DNA from: JANWXD01 sp037446115
GTDB lineage: Bacteria > Acidobacteriota > Terriglobia > Bryobacterales > Bryobacteraceae
Assembly (NCBI GenBank): GCA_037446115.1
Contig: JBBIJF010000018.1
Span: forward strand, 30,150 to 94,149
Reading direction: 5' to 3'
DNA length: 64,000 nucleotides
Shown piece by piece: positions 26,651-35,014 of the stretch. A program made the translations under genes and the position numbers. The notes under the pieces are model-generated. The model saw nothing but the letters and a program-made list of their open reading frames with translations, had not been told where the DNA came from and ran no database searches. How positions within the stretch are numbered: position 1 is the first letter of the stretch; every line of letters begins with the position of its first letter.

Positions 26651-28009
26651 ATGCCAGTCGAAGAGCGGTTGCGCGCCACGGAGACCAGCTGGGAGCAGCG
26701 CCTGATGAGGGACACGGGACGGCTGCGGGTGCCGCTGAAGGCGGAAGCCCAGGAACTGAAGTTCCGGCTGCATCGCAAGCTGCTCGAAAAGATCAACCTG
26801 GACGCTCTGGCGATGATTGACGATCAGCGCGTGCGCACGGAGGTGCGCCAGGCGCTGGTGTCGCTGCTCGAAGAGGAGCCGACGCTGCTGAGCGCGGCCG
26901 AAAAGCAGCAGATCTGCGAGGAGGTGCTGCATGAGGTGTTCGGGCTGGGCCCGCTCGAGCCGCTGCTGGCCGATCCCACGGTCTCCGACATTCTGGTGAA
27001 CACGCACAAGGCCGTGTATGTGGAGCGCGGGGGCGTGCTGGAGCTGACCAATGTCGTCTTCCGCGACGACAACCATCTGCTGCGGATCATTGACAAGATC
27101 GTTTCGCAGGTGGGGCGGCGGATTGACGAATCCACGCCCATGGTGGACGCGCGGCTCAAGGACGGCTCGCGGGTCAACGCCATCATTCCGCCGCTGGCGG
27201 TGGACGGGCCGCTGCTGTCCATCCGCAGGTTTTCGGTGGACAAGCTGATGCCCGCCGATCTGGTGGAACGCAAGTCGCTGTCGCCGGGGATGATGGAACT
27301 GCTCGAGGCGGCGGTGCGGGCGCGGCTGAACATCATCATCTCCGGGGGCACGGGCGCCGGCAAAACGACGCTGCTCAACGCTCTTTCGGCCTTCATCTCG
27401 CCCAAGGAGCGCATTGTGACCATCGAAGACGCGGCCGAGCTCCAGCTCAAGCAGCCGCACGTGGCGCGGCTGGAGACGCGCCCGCCGAACCTGGAAGGTC
27501 AGGGGGCGGTGCGTCAGCGGGAGCTGCTCATCAACAGCCTGCGCATGCGTCCGGACCGCATCGTGGTGGGCGAGGTGCGCGGCGAGGAGGCGCTGGACAT
27601 GCTGCAGGCGATGAACACCGGACATGACGGCTCGTTGACCACGATCCACGCCAACTCGCCCCGAGATGCGATTTCGCGTCTGGAGGTGATGGTGTCGCTG
27701 GCCAGCGCCAACATGCGGCTGAGCGCCATCCGCCAGCAGATTGCCAGCGCGGTGCAGCTGTTTGTGCAGGTGTCGCGGCTGAGCGACGGGGCACGGCGGG
27801 TGACCAGCATCACGGAGGTGACCGGCATGGAGGGGGACGTCGTGACGCTGCAGGACCTGTTCGTGTTCGAAAAGCTGGGGCTGACGCCGGAGGGACGCGT
27901 GCGGGGGCGGTTTGCGGCCACGGGCATCCGGCCGAAGTTCTACGAGCGGCTGCTGGCGGCGGGCATCCGGCTGCGGCCGGAGTTGTTTGACGAGGTGGTG
28001 GAGGTTTGA
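26651..28009 (+). CDS. cpaF: Tad secretion ATPase CpaF/TadA
   Basis: 452 residues of the type II/IV secretion ATPase superfamily. The N-terminal helical domain (about 1-110) precedes the ATPase core: Walker A GGTGAGKTT near 232, the Asp box TIEDAAELQ, Walker B RIVVGEVRGEE near 303 and the His box TGHDGSLTTIHANS. All catalytic motifs are intact, so this is the cytoplasmic motor for pilus extension or secretion, working with TadB and TadC in the inner membrane. It starts 13 bases after cpaE and is followed 4 bases later by tadB. Full family length. Confidence 0.96.
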   Translation: MPVEERLRATETSWEQRLMRDTGRLRVPLKAEAQELKFRLHRKLLEKINLDALAMIDDQRVRTEVRQALVSLLEEEPTLLSAAEKQQICEEVLHEVFGLGPLEPLLADPTVSDILVNTHKAVYVERGGVLELTNVVFRDDNHLLRIIDKIVSQVGRRIDESTPMVDARLKDGSRVNAIIPPLAVDGPLLSIRRFSVDKLMPADLVERKSLSPGMMELLEAAVRARLNIIISGGTGAGKTTLLNALSAFISPKERIVTIEDAAELQLKQPHVARLETRPPNLEGQGAVRQRELLINSLRMRPDRIVVGEVRGEEALDMLQAMNTGHDGSLTTIHANSPRDAISRLEVMVSLASANMRLSAIRQQIASAVQLFVQVSRLSDGARRVTSITEVTGMEGDVVTLQDLFVFEKLGLTPEGRVRGRFAATGIRPKFYERLLAAGIRLRPELFDEVVEV

Positions 28010-28013
28010 AGTC

Positions 28014-28982
28014 ATGCTGACGGTTGTCGTGGCCGCCGCCGCCTCCTGGCTGTGTGCGGTGCTGTGCTGGTGGTTGCTGACGCGACTCTGGCGCAAGTCC
28101 GAGATCAAACGGTTTCAGGACCGTCTGGGCGCCGCCCCGGCCCGCAAGAGCAAGAAGGCCGAGGCGCCGGTGCTGCTGCCGCGGGAGGACCTCGACACCG
28201 GGCGGCTGGTGCGGCGCATTCTGGAGCGGCTCCGCCTGGATGCAAAACTGGCGCTGCTGATCGAGCAGGCCGACCTGCGCTGGCATGTGGCGCGGATGAT
28301 TCACGGCTCGCTGGCGCTGTTTCTGTGCGGCTTCGCCGTGGTCTGGTACGTCGCTCCCGCCTGGCGGATGCTGGCTCTGCCCGCAGGGGCGCTGGCCGGG
28401 GCGCTGCCGCTCGTTTACGTACTGCGCCGGCGCCAGGCGCGGCTGCGGCGATTCGAGGCGCAGTTTCCCGAGAGTCTGGATTTTGTGGCGCGCTCCCTGC
28501 GCGCCGGTCACGCGTTTTCGGTGTCTCTGGAGATGCTCCACAAAGAGTTCCAGGATCCGCTGGCTGCCGAGTTTCGCAGGACCTTTGAAGAACACAACCT
28601 GGGCCTTCCTCTGGAGGTGGCCCTGGAAAAGCTGGCCAAGCGGGTGCCGCTGATGGACGTGCAGTTTTTCGTGTCGGCGGTGATGCTGCAGAAACGCACG
28701 GGCGGCAACCTGGCCGAACTACTGGACAAGCTGGCGTATGTGATCCGGGAGCGGTTCAAGCTGCGGGGCCGGATCCGGGCGGTGAGCGCTCACGGGCGCA
28801 TGACGGGCTACGCGCTTTCGGCGATTCCGGTGATGGTGGGTCTGATGATGTTTCTGGTCAACCGGGAATGGGTCACGTTTTTCTTCACGGATGAAACGGG
28901 CCGGATGATGCTGGCGGCGGCGCTGGGCTTGCAGATCATCGGATACGCGGTCATCAAGAAGATCGTCTCGATCGAAGTCTGA
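28014..28982 (+). CDS. tadB: Tad inner-membrane platform protein TadB
   Basis: 322 residues from the ATG at 28014, 4 bases after cpaF; in-frame codons farther upstream lie within cpaF. It has N-terminal helices (about 1-22 and 95-135), a cytoplasmic T2SSF domain (about 160-285, FPESLDFVARSLRAGHAF and MLQKRTGGNLAELLDKL) and C-terminal membrane helices (about 265-320). It forms the inner-membrane platform on which CpaF acts. It is followed 3 bases later by its paralogue tadC. Motifs, length and place all agree. Confidence 0.93.
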   Translation: MLTVVVAAAASWLCAVLCWWLLTRLWRKSEIKRFQDRLGAAPARKSKKAEAPVLLPREDLDTGRLVRRILERLRLDAKLALLIEQADLRWHVARMIHGSLALFLCGFAVVWYVAPAWRMLALPAGALAGALPLVYVLRRRQARLRRFEAQFPESLDFVARSLRAGHAFSVSLEMLHKEFQDPLAAEFRRTFEEHNLGLPLEVALEKLAKRVPLMDVQFFVSAVMLQKRTGGNLAELLDKLAYVIRERFKLRGRIRAVSAHGRMTGYALSAIPVMVGLMMFLVNREWVTFFFTDETGRMMLAAALGLQIIGYAVIKKIVSIEV

Positions 28983-28985
28983 GCT

Positions 28986-29903
28986 ATGGAACTGGCTGGC
29001 GCAGCGGTGGTGTTCTTTCTGGTGGCGGCGTTCACCGCGCTGGCGGGGCTGCGGCTGTGGGCGCGTCCGAAGGCGGTCATCGAGCGGCTGACGGGGCCCG
29101 GGGTCGAGACGGCCACGGTGCCGACCCATCCGAGCCTGGCGTTTCGCGAGCTGCTCAAGCGGCTGGGCGAGGCGGTGCCGACGCCGAGCAAGGAGGCCGG
29201 GCGGCTGGAGCGGCGCCTGGTCCGGGCCGGTTACCGGAAGCCGGGGGCGGCACGGGTGGTCAACGGGGCGCGGGTGCTGCTGGCGGTGGTGGTGCCGCTG
29301 GTGGTTTATGCGCTGGTGCAGTCCTGGGCTCCGGGCTCGGAGAACCTGCCCCTGCTGGTCGGGGGCGCCGTGGTGATGGGGTACGCGGCGCCGGGCGCCT
29401 GGGTGGACTGGAAAGCCAAGCGGCGCCAGCGACGCATTCGGCGGGGCCTGCCCGACGCGCTCGACCTGCTGGTGATCTGCGTGGAATCCGGCCTGGGACT
29501 GGATCAGGCGATCATGCAGGCGGCCAAAGAGATGGAGATCGCGCACCCGGATATCAGCGACGAGTTCGCCCTGGTGAACGTAGAGATGAAGGCCGGGGTG
29601 CGGCGCGCCGAGGCGCTACGCCATCTGGGAGAGCGCAGCGGCGTAGACGAGCTCAAAAAGCTGGTGGCCGTGCTGATCCAGGCGGACCGCTTTGGCACGA
29701 GCGTAGCCCAGAGCCTGCGCACCCATTCGGACTTTCTGCGCGTGCAAATGCGCCAGAAAGCCGAGGAACAGGCCGCCAAGCTCGGCGTGAAGCTGGTGTT
29801 TCCGATCTTCTTCTGCATTCTGCCGACGCTGTTCGTGGTGACCGTCGGCCCCATGGCGGTGCGCATCCTGCGGGAGGTGCTCCCCATGATCGCCAACATG
29901 TAA
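28986..29903 (+). CDS. tadC: Tad inner-membrane platform protein TadC
   Basis: 305 residues. Two N-terminal membrane regions (about 5-22 and 90-135), a T2SSF domain (about 155-280, LPDALDLLVICVESGLGLDQA) and a C-terminal helix (FPIFFCILPTLFVVTV). It pairs with TadB under the CpaF motor. The gene follows tadB directly and is the last large gene of the operon; only a 30-residue peptide gene and a terminator come after it. No TadD-like TPR gene, pseudopilins, prepilin peptidase or flp pilin gene lies in this cluster. Confidence 0.92.
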   Translation: MELAGAAVVFFLVAAFTALAGLRLWARPKAVIERLTGPGVETATVPTHPSLAFRELLKRLGEAVPTPSKEAGRLERRLVRAGYRKPGAARVVNGARVLLAVVVPLVVYALVQSWAPGSENLPLLVGGAVVMGYAAPGAWVDWKAKRRQRRIRRGLPDALDLLVICVESGLGLDQAIMQAAKEMEIAHPDISDEFALVNVEMKAGVRRAEALRHLGERSGVDELKKLVAVLIQADRFGTSVAQSLRTHSDFLRVQMRQKAEEQAAKLGVKLVFPIFFCILPTLFVVTVGPMAVRILREVLPMIANM

Positions 29904-29939
29904 GGGCGGAGGAATTCTCAAAGGAAAGGAGGAAGTGCG

Positions 29940-30032
29940 ATGGATACGGCGACCATCCGAATCATCTGCGCGGTGCTGGCCGTGGTGCTGCTGGGGCTGA
30001 TCATCCTGCGCCGGCGGCGCAGCGCCGAATGA
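29940..30032 (+). CDS. 30-residue single-span membrane peptide closing the Tad operon
   Basis: An ATG with a near-perfect ribosome site (AAGGAGG, about 8 bases upstream) opens a 30-codon frame 36 bases after tadC. The peptide has a short N-terminal part (MDTATIR), one hydrophobic helix (residues 8-23) and a basic end RRRRSAE, so it should sit in the inner membrane with the C-terminus in the cytoplasm. The operon terminator follows 23 bases later, which puts it in the Tad transcript. It is too short and lacks the GxxxE/Y features of Flp pilins. A small accessory subunit or assembly factor is an inference; I know no family for it. Confidence 0.6.
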   Translation: MDTATIRIICAVLAVVLLGLIILRRRRSAE

Positions 30033-30055
30033 AGTGCTTGCGGCGGGAGCTCGAA

Positions 30056-30095
30056 GCGGGACGGAGCGGGGCGGCGCCGTCCCGCGTGTTTTTTT
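30056..30095 (+). terminator. Rho-independent terminator of the Tad operon
   Basis: A perfect 9-bp GC stem (GCGGGACGG and CCGTCCCGC, 12-base loop) is followed by GTG and seven T residues. It separates the Tad operon from the decaheme cytochrome operon, which therefore needs its own promoter in the 40 bases before 30135. Confidence 0.9.
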
Positions 30096-30134
30096 CACTT
30101 GTTTCTGAAGTTTTCCCCGTAAGATTGAGAGTGA

Positions 30135-31064
30135 GTGTGGCGACGCGGCTGTCTGTGGACATGGCTCATGTTGGTGCTCTGGTACGGGCCGGCCGAGGCT
30201 GCGCCGCAACCCAACGCCTACGTCGGTAGCGAAGTCTGCCGGAAGTGCCACCCGGACGTCTGGCTCAACTTTTACAAGAATCCCCACTATAAGACCCTTG
30301 CCTCGGGCAAAGAGCCGCCCGAACGCACGGGTTGCGAAGGCTGTCACGGTCCCGGCCAGGCGCACGTCCAGGCGCTCGGCGATAAGGCCGCCATTCGGGC
30401 CTTTTCGGAGATGGCGCCGCGCCAAGTGTTGGACGCATGCCTGGCTTGCCACGGCGCGGACCTCTCCAAAGTCCACCTGGAGCGCTCCGCGCATACGCTG
30501 GCCGGCGTGGACTGCTCCGCCTGCCACTCCATCCACCGTTCCCCCGTTGCAAAGTTTCTGCTGGCCAAGGTGCAACGTGAAGTCTGCTACGGCTGCCATG
30601 GCACGGTGCGCAGCCAGTTCTCGATGCCTTTCAAGCACCGGGTGAACGAAGGCTTCATGGAGTGCACGGACTGTCACAACCCGCATGGTGCGCCGGCGCC
30701 GGTGTGGCGGCTGGGGCTGCGGCCGCGCCTGGTCGAGGCGGCGCTGGCCACCGAGGAACCGTGCCTGAAGTGTCACTCCGACAAGCGCGGCCCGTTCGCT
30801 TTCGAACATCCGGCCGTCCGCGTGGACGGCTGTGAAACCTGTCATCAACCCCACGGCTCGATGAACGCGCGATTGCTGCGGAGGCCGGCGGTGTTCACGC
30901 TGTGTCTGGAGTGCCACACGGGAATGGGGAACTTCGGAAGGCAGGGAGACGGTATTACGGTGCAGTCGGCGAGTCACGATATGACGAACCCGCGCTATCA
31001 GAACTGCACGAGCTGTCACGTGCGGATTCACGGGTCGAACGCAGATTCACGGTTTCTGCGATGA
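30135..31064 (+). CDS. Decaheme c-type cytochrome, MtrA/DmsE/PioA-like
   Basis: 309 residues beginning at a GTG (WRRGCLW... then hydrophobic, ending AEAAPQ): a Sec signal peptide. Exactly ten CXXCH heme sites are visible: CRKCH, CEGCH, CLACH, CSACH, CYGCH, CTDCH, CLKCH, CETCH, CLECH and CTSCH, with no room for other domains. This is the size and heme count of MtrA/DmsE/PioA, the periplasmic cytochromes that thread through an outer-membrane barrel to move electrons across it. The next gene, overlapping by ATGA, codes for an MtrB/PioB-type barrel, which makes the assignment strong. Direction of flow (to minerals or from Fe(II)) is not shown. It needs the cytochrome c maturation machinery, not in this window. 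Confidence 0.93.
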   Translation: MWRRGCLWTWLMLVLWYGPAEAAPQPNAYVGSEVCRKCHPDVWLNFYKNPHYKTLASGKEPPERTGCEGCHGPGQAHVQALGDKAAIRAFSEMAPRQVLDACLACHGADLSKVHLERSAHTLAGVDCSACHSIHRSPVAKFLLAKVQREVCYGCHGTVRSQFSMPFKHRVNEGFMECTDCHNPHGAPAPVWRLGLRPRLVEAALATEEPCLKCHSDKRGPFAFEHPAVRVDGCETCHQPHGSMNARLLRRPAVFTLCLECHTGMGNFGRQGDGITVQSASHDMTNPRYQNCTSCHVRIHGSNADSRFLR

Positions 31065-33043
31065 GAGGTGCGGCACAGGCTCTGGCGCTCCTGTGGACGG
31101 CGATGCAGTTGGCCGGCCAGCCGACGGTTGCGCCCACGCCGGAAGCTGTCGGTCCGGCGCGCGGCCGCGAGGCCGGAAACTACAACGTCGTGCAGTGGTT
31201 CGAGACCGGCTACCGGCTCCGGTCCGTGGGCGGCAACGCCGGAAAGTACCGCAGCGATGTGAACTTCGGAAACGGGGTGCGGTTACTCGGAGGCCGGCTG
31301 AGCGTCAACTCGCGTGATGGTCACGGGCGTTTCTTCGACGAGATCGTGCTCGGTATGCAAGGCCTGGGTAACGATCCATACCAGCTTTCCTCGCTGCGCG
31401 TTCAGAAGAACGGTGCCTACCGCTACGACTTCACCTGGCGCCTGGATCAGTACTACAATCCTGCGCTCACCATCGCCCAGGGGCAGCATTTCCTCAATAC
31501 CGAGCGGCGCCTGCAAGACCACGAGCTCACGCTGCTGCCCCAGTCGAGCTGGCGGCTGATACTGGGGTACACGCGGAACCGGCAGGACGGGCCGGGATTG
31601 ACCACGGTGCAGCAGTTCGACTCGCGCGGTGACGAATTTCCGCTGTTCGCCGACGTCCGCCGCGAACGCAACGAGTACCGGCTCGGCGGTGAGATCCGGC
31701 TGTTCGGGGTGCGGCTGAACTGGCTCCGCGGTTGGGACAACTACAAAGAGGACACGCGGGCATTTCTCGCTCTTCCGTCGGCGGGCAACAATCCGGCGGA
31801 TCTGACTGCGCTCGAGGCGTTGCGTCGCGACGAGCCGTATCGGGGCAGCAGCCCTTACTGGCGCCTGAACCTGCGGGCGGAGGGCCGCGTCTTTGCCGCG
31901 AATGCACGCTATGCGTACACGGCGGGGCGGCGCCGTTTTGTCTTCGACGAGAGCGCGGCCGGGATCGACCGTCTGGGCGCGGCGCGCAACCGCCAGATTC
32001 TGTTGTCCGGGGCGGGCCGGCGGCCGGTTGCGGCGGGCAGTCTGACCCTGAGTGTCGCGCCGGGATCCCGGCTGAGGGTGGCAAGCCACACGGCGTTTCA
32101 CCACACGCGAATGGAGGGCGATTCGTCGTTTCGCGAGGTGAACAACCTAACGCTCGGGAGCGCGCTGATTTTCTTTCAGTTTCTGGGGATCCGCACCATC
32201 AGCCAGACCACGGAGGCGACTATACGTCTGGCCGATCGCGTCGCGCTTTACGGCGGCCATCACTACTCGGCGCGGCGCATCCGCTCGCTCGAGCAGTTCC
32301 GCACCGGGCCGGTGCTCGAACGGTTGCCCGCCGAGCAGGACAACGTGTTCCACTCCGGGCAGGCCGGGATCCGGCTGGCGCCGCGGAAACCCCTGAGCGT
32401 GAACCTCGAAGCCGAGGTGGGCCGGACCGATCGTGCCTTTCTGCCGATTGGGGAGCGCAACTATCACGGTTTTGGGGCGCGCCTGCGGTACCGGACGCGC
32501 ACGCTCACGTGGTCCGTGGCGGCGCGCACGAATTACAACACGAACGCTGTCTCGTTCTCCGCTCACAGTTCGCGCAGCCGTATCTATTCGGCGGAGCTTT
32601 CGTGGACGCCGGGCGGCCGGTTTTCGCTGGACGCCGCCTACGGGAAGCTTCACCTGGACACGATTTCCGCTCTGGCGTTTTTTGCGGCGGGCCGGCTCAA
32701 CTTCCAGGATCGGTCGCTGTACGCCAGCAACCTGCACAGCGGGACGTTGGGCGCACGTTTTGAAATCGGGCGGGTCAGTCTGTATGCGGGTTACAGCCAC
32801 GTGGAGGATGCCGGAGGCGATCGCCGTAGGGCGCCGGGAGCAGTTGCCTCGCTGCCGGCGTTTGTCGCCGCCCAGACGTTTCCGGCGGCTTTCCGCAGCC
32901 CGCTGGCCCGCCTGTCGGTGAGATTGCACAGCAAACTGCGCTGGAATTTCGGCTACCAGTATTACGGCTACCGCGAGGAATTCTCAGGGCGGCAGGGTTA
33001 CCGGGCGCACACGGCCTATGCGAGCGTGCTATGGTCATTTTGA
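31061..33043 (+). CDS. MtrB/PioB-like decaheme-associated outer-membrane barrel
   Basis: 660 residues from the ATG at 31061, overlapping the cytochrome stop by ATGA; upstream in-frame codons lie in the cytochrome gene. After a signal peptide (about 1-18) the protein is a series of amphipathic beta strands with aromatic girdles and turn-rich charged loops, ending TAYASVLWSF, a C-terminal Phe signal for the Bam complex. This pattern and its partner identify it as a MtrB/PioB-family barrel that sheaths the decaheme cytochrome. The N-terminal CxxC of Shewanella MtrB is missing. No outer-surface cytochrome (MtrC) follows, so the conduit resembles the two-protein PioAB form. Confidence 0.88.
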   Translation: MRGAAQALALLWTAMQLAGQPTVAPTPEAVGPARGREAGNYNVVQWFETGYRLRSVGGNAGKYRSDVNFGNGVRLLGGRLSVNSRDGHGRFFDEIVLGMQGLGNDPYQLSSLRVQKNGAYRYDFTWRLDQYYNPALTIAQGQHFLNTERRLQDHELTLLPQSSWRLILGYTRNRQDGPGLTTVQQFDSRGDEFPLFADVRRERNEYRLGGEIRLFGVRLNWLRGWDNYKEDTRAFLALPSAGNNPADLTALEALRRDEPYRGSSPYWRLNLRAEGRVFAANARYAYTAGRRRFVFDESAAGIDRLGAARNRQILLSGAGRRPVAAGSLTLSVAPGSRLRVASHTAFHHTRMEGDSSFREVNNLTLGSALIFFQFLGIRTISQTTEATIRLADRVALYGGHHYSARRIRSLEQFRTGPVLERLPAEQDNVFHSGQAGIRLAPRKPLSVNLEAEVGRTDRAFLPIGERNYHGFGARLRYRTRTLTWSVAARTNYNTNAVSFSAHSSRSRIYSAELSWTPGGRFSLDAAYGKLHLDTISALAFFAAGRLNFQDRSLYASNLHSGTLGARFEIGRVSLYAGYSHVEDAGGDRRRAPGAVASLPAFVAAQTFPAAFRSPLARLSVRLHSKLRWNFGYQYYGYREEFSGRQGYRAHTAYASVLWSF

Positions 33044-33046
33044 GAG

Positions 33047-33388
33047 ATGCCGCTCCGCTTCACCCTGTTCAACGCGATCACGCTGTTGATCGCGGCCGTC
33101 ACGCTCGCAACGGGAGTGGCGCTGGCGCGCGGCAAGCTGCGACCGAACTGGCTCCTTGCCTACTACGTGCTCATCGCGGCCTACTGGAAGGTTTTTGAAG
33201 GAGCTTTGAACGGCGTGTGGGTCGTTGCCGGGCTGAGCTGCGCCGTGCTTTTGCGATTCAACTTACCGGGAGGCGGCGGAGAGCGCGCCGTGCGGTGGGG
33301 CGCGCTGGCTGCTTTGGCTTACGTCTTCCTGCGGGGCGTGGACCTGATCCTCGGAGGGGAGCTTTTCTACTTACTCTTCCACCGGTAG
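33047..33388 (+). CDS. Small four-helix membrane protein following the electron conduit
   Basis: 113 residues, starting 3 bases after the barrel gene, so almost surely co-transcribed. Hydrophobic segments lie near residues 7-27, 35-50, 56-70 and 81-103; there is no signal peptide, heme site, cysteine pair or known motif. Position suggests an inner-membrane component of the electron conduit, for example linking it to the quinone pool, but no residue supports that directly. Its 3' end overlaps the end of the convergent rhodanese gene by 18 bases. I do not recognise the family. Confidence 0.65.
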   Translation: MPLRFTLFNAITLLIAAVTLATGVALARGKLRPNWLLAYYVLIAAYWKVFEGALNGVWVVAGLSCAVLLRFNLPGGGGERAVRWGALAALAYVFLRGVDLILGGELFYLLFHR

Positions 33389-33751
33389 CCCCGCTTCCTT
33401 CCAGGCCCGCCAGCCTCCGTCGAGCGAGATGACATCGGTGTAGCCCATCTTGCCCAAGGATTCGGCCGAAAGCACCGAACGGTAGCCCCCGCCGCAATAG
33501 AGCACGATTTTGGTGTTCTTGTCCGGGACGTGAGTTTCGATGTCGCGCTCCAGAATGCCGCGACAGAGGTGGAGGGCGCCCTTGGCGTGGCCGGCCGCCC
33601 ACTCGCTCTCCTCCCGGACGTCAATCAGCACGAACTTCTCGCCCGAGGCGGCGAGTTTCTTGAATTCGTCAATACCGAAATGCTTGACCCGTGTCTTGGC
33701 CTCCCTCACCAGTGCCAGAAACCCGGGGTTGTGGCGGTGGCCGCTTGTCAT
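33371..33751 (-). CDS. Rhodanese-like sulfurtransferase domain protein
   Basis: 126 residues forming a single rhodanese domain (about 22-124). The active-site loop is YCGGGYRS with Cys86, the persulfide-forming residue, and WRAWKEAGLPV near the C-terminus is typical. It should carry sulfane sulfur from thiosulfate or a desulfurase to an acceptor in the cytoplasm. It overlaps the murA stop by ATGA, so it is the last gene of a murQ-murA-rhodanese run; the link with cell-wall genes is probably only transcriptional. Confidence 0.92.
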   Translation of the reverse strand: MTSGHRHNPGFLALVREAKTRVKHFGIDEFKKLAASGEKFVLIDVREESEWAAGHAKGALHLCRGILERDIETHVPDKNTKIVLYCGGGYRSVLSAESLGKMGYTDVISLDGGWRAWKEAGLPVEE

Positions 33752-35010
33752 GGCGAGGAAATTCTCTCAATCCGGGCCCCGAGAGCGCCCAGCTTCTGCT
33801 CGATTCTCTCATATCCACGGTCGATGTGGTAGACCCGGTCAATCAACGTCTCACCGCGGGCCACGAGGGCTGCCAGGACCAACGAGGCGCTGGCGCGCAG
33901 GTCCGAGGCGATCACGGCGGCGCCGGTCAGTTGGCGGGGTCCTGTGACGATGGCCTGCCGTCCTTCCAAGCGGATGTCGGCTCCCATGCGCATGAGCTCG
34001 AGGGCGTGCATAAAACGGTTCTCGAAAATCGTCTCCGTGATGACGGAGACACCTTCGGCCTGAGTCATCAGAGCCATAAACTGAGCCTGGAGATCCGTGG
34101 CGAAACCGGGGTATTCTTCGGTGGTGACGTCCACGGCCACCAGGCGTCCGGGACGGCGCACGCGGAGCGCGCCGGCTCCGGCTTCGGTGATTTCTGCTCC
34201 GGCCTGGCGGAGCTTGACCAAGAGCGCGCCCAGGTGCTCCGGCACGCAGTCCGTCACGAGGACGTCGCCGGCGGTGATTGCGCCGGCGATGAGGAAGGTT
34301 CCGGCTTCGATCCGGTCCGGAATGATGGTGTGGGCGGCGCCGTGGAGGCGCGTGACCCCTTTTACGCGGATGGTGGCAGTGCCCGCACCCTGGATGCAGG
34401 CGCCCATTGTGGAAAGCAGCTCCGCCAGATCCACGACTTCGGGCTCGCGCGCGGCGTTTTCGAGCACGGTCTCGCCGTCGGCGAGCACCGCGGCCATGAG
34501 CAGGTCTTCCGTCCCGGTGACGGTAATTCGGTCGAAATGGACGCGTGCGCCGCGCAGTCCGTTTGGGGCTTCGGCCTGGATGTAGCCGTGCTCTTGAGAG
34601 ATCCTGGCGCCGAGCGCCTCCAGACCGGCCAGGTGCAGATTGATGGGGCGGGCTCCGATGGCGCAGCCGCCGGGCAGAGAGACGCGCGCCCGGCCGCAGC
34701 GGGCCACCAGCGGTCCGAGGACAAGGCTCGAGGCGCGCATGGTCTTGACGAGCTCATAGGGAGCTTCCGGCCTGCGGATCTCCGCTGCGGTGACGGAAAG
34801 GGCGCCGTCGCGCTCCTCGACCGCCGCGCCGCAGTATTCCAGCAACTGGCGCATGGTGCGGATGTCCCGCACGGCCGGGACGCGGTGGAGAATGACCGGC
34901 TCGGGCGTCAGAAGGCAGGCGGCCATGGCGGGAAGAGCGGCGTTCTTGGCGCCGCTTGTCGTAACCCGGCCTTCAAGCCGGACACCGCCGCGCACCAGGA
35001 ACCGGTCCAT
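33748..35010 (-). CDS. murA: UDP-N-acetylglucosamine 1-carboxyvinyltransferase
   Basis: 420 residues, the usual length. The N-terminus has SGAKNAALP (Lys22, Asn23) and the catalytic loop reads PGGCAIGARP with Cys116, the residue that attacks phosphoenolpyruvate and is alkylated by fosfomycin; so the enzyme should be fosfomycin-sensitive rather than the Asp variant. It transfers enolpyruvate to UDP-GlcNAc, the first committed step of peptidoglycan synthesis in the cytoplasm. It follows murQ by a few bases, pairing wall synthesis with muropeptide sugar recycling. Confidence 0.97.
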   Translation of the reverse strand: MDRFLVRGGVRLEGRVTTSGAKNAALPAMAACLLTPEPVILHRVPAVRDIRTMRQLLEYCGAAVEERDGALSVTAAEIRRPEAPYELVKTMRASSLVLGPLVARCGRARVSLPGGCAIGARPINLHLAGLEALGARISQEHGYIQAEAPNGLRGARVHFDRITVTGTEDLLMAAVLADGETVLENAAREPEVVDLAELLSTMGACIQGAGTATIRVKGVTRLHGAAHTIIPDRIEAGTFLIAGAITAGDVLVTDCVPEHLGALLVKLRQAGAEITEAGAGALRVRRPGRLVAVDVTTEEYPGFATDLQAQFMALMTQAEGVSVITETIFENRFMHALELMRMGADIRLEGRQAIVTGPRQLTGAAVIASDLRASASLVLAALVARGETLIDRVYHIDRGYERIEQKLGALGARIERISSP

Positions 35011-35014
35011 CGCT

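Noticed and set aside
30099..30125. TTGTTT and TAAGAT as promoter of the decaheme cytochrome
   Set aside because: The spacer is only 15 bases and the boxes are weak, so it was not listed as a feature although some promoter must lie here.
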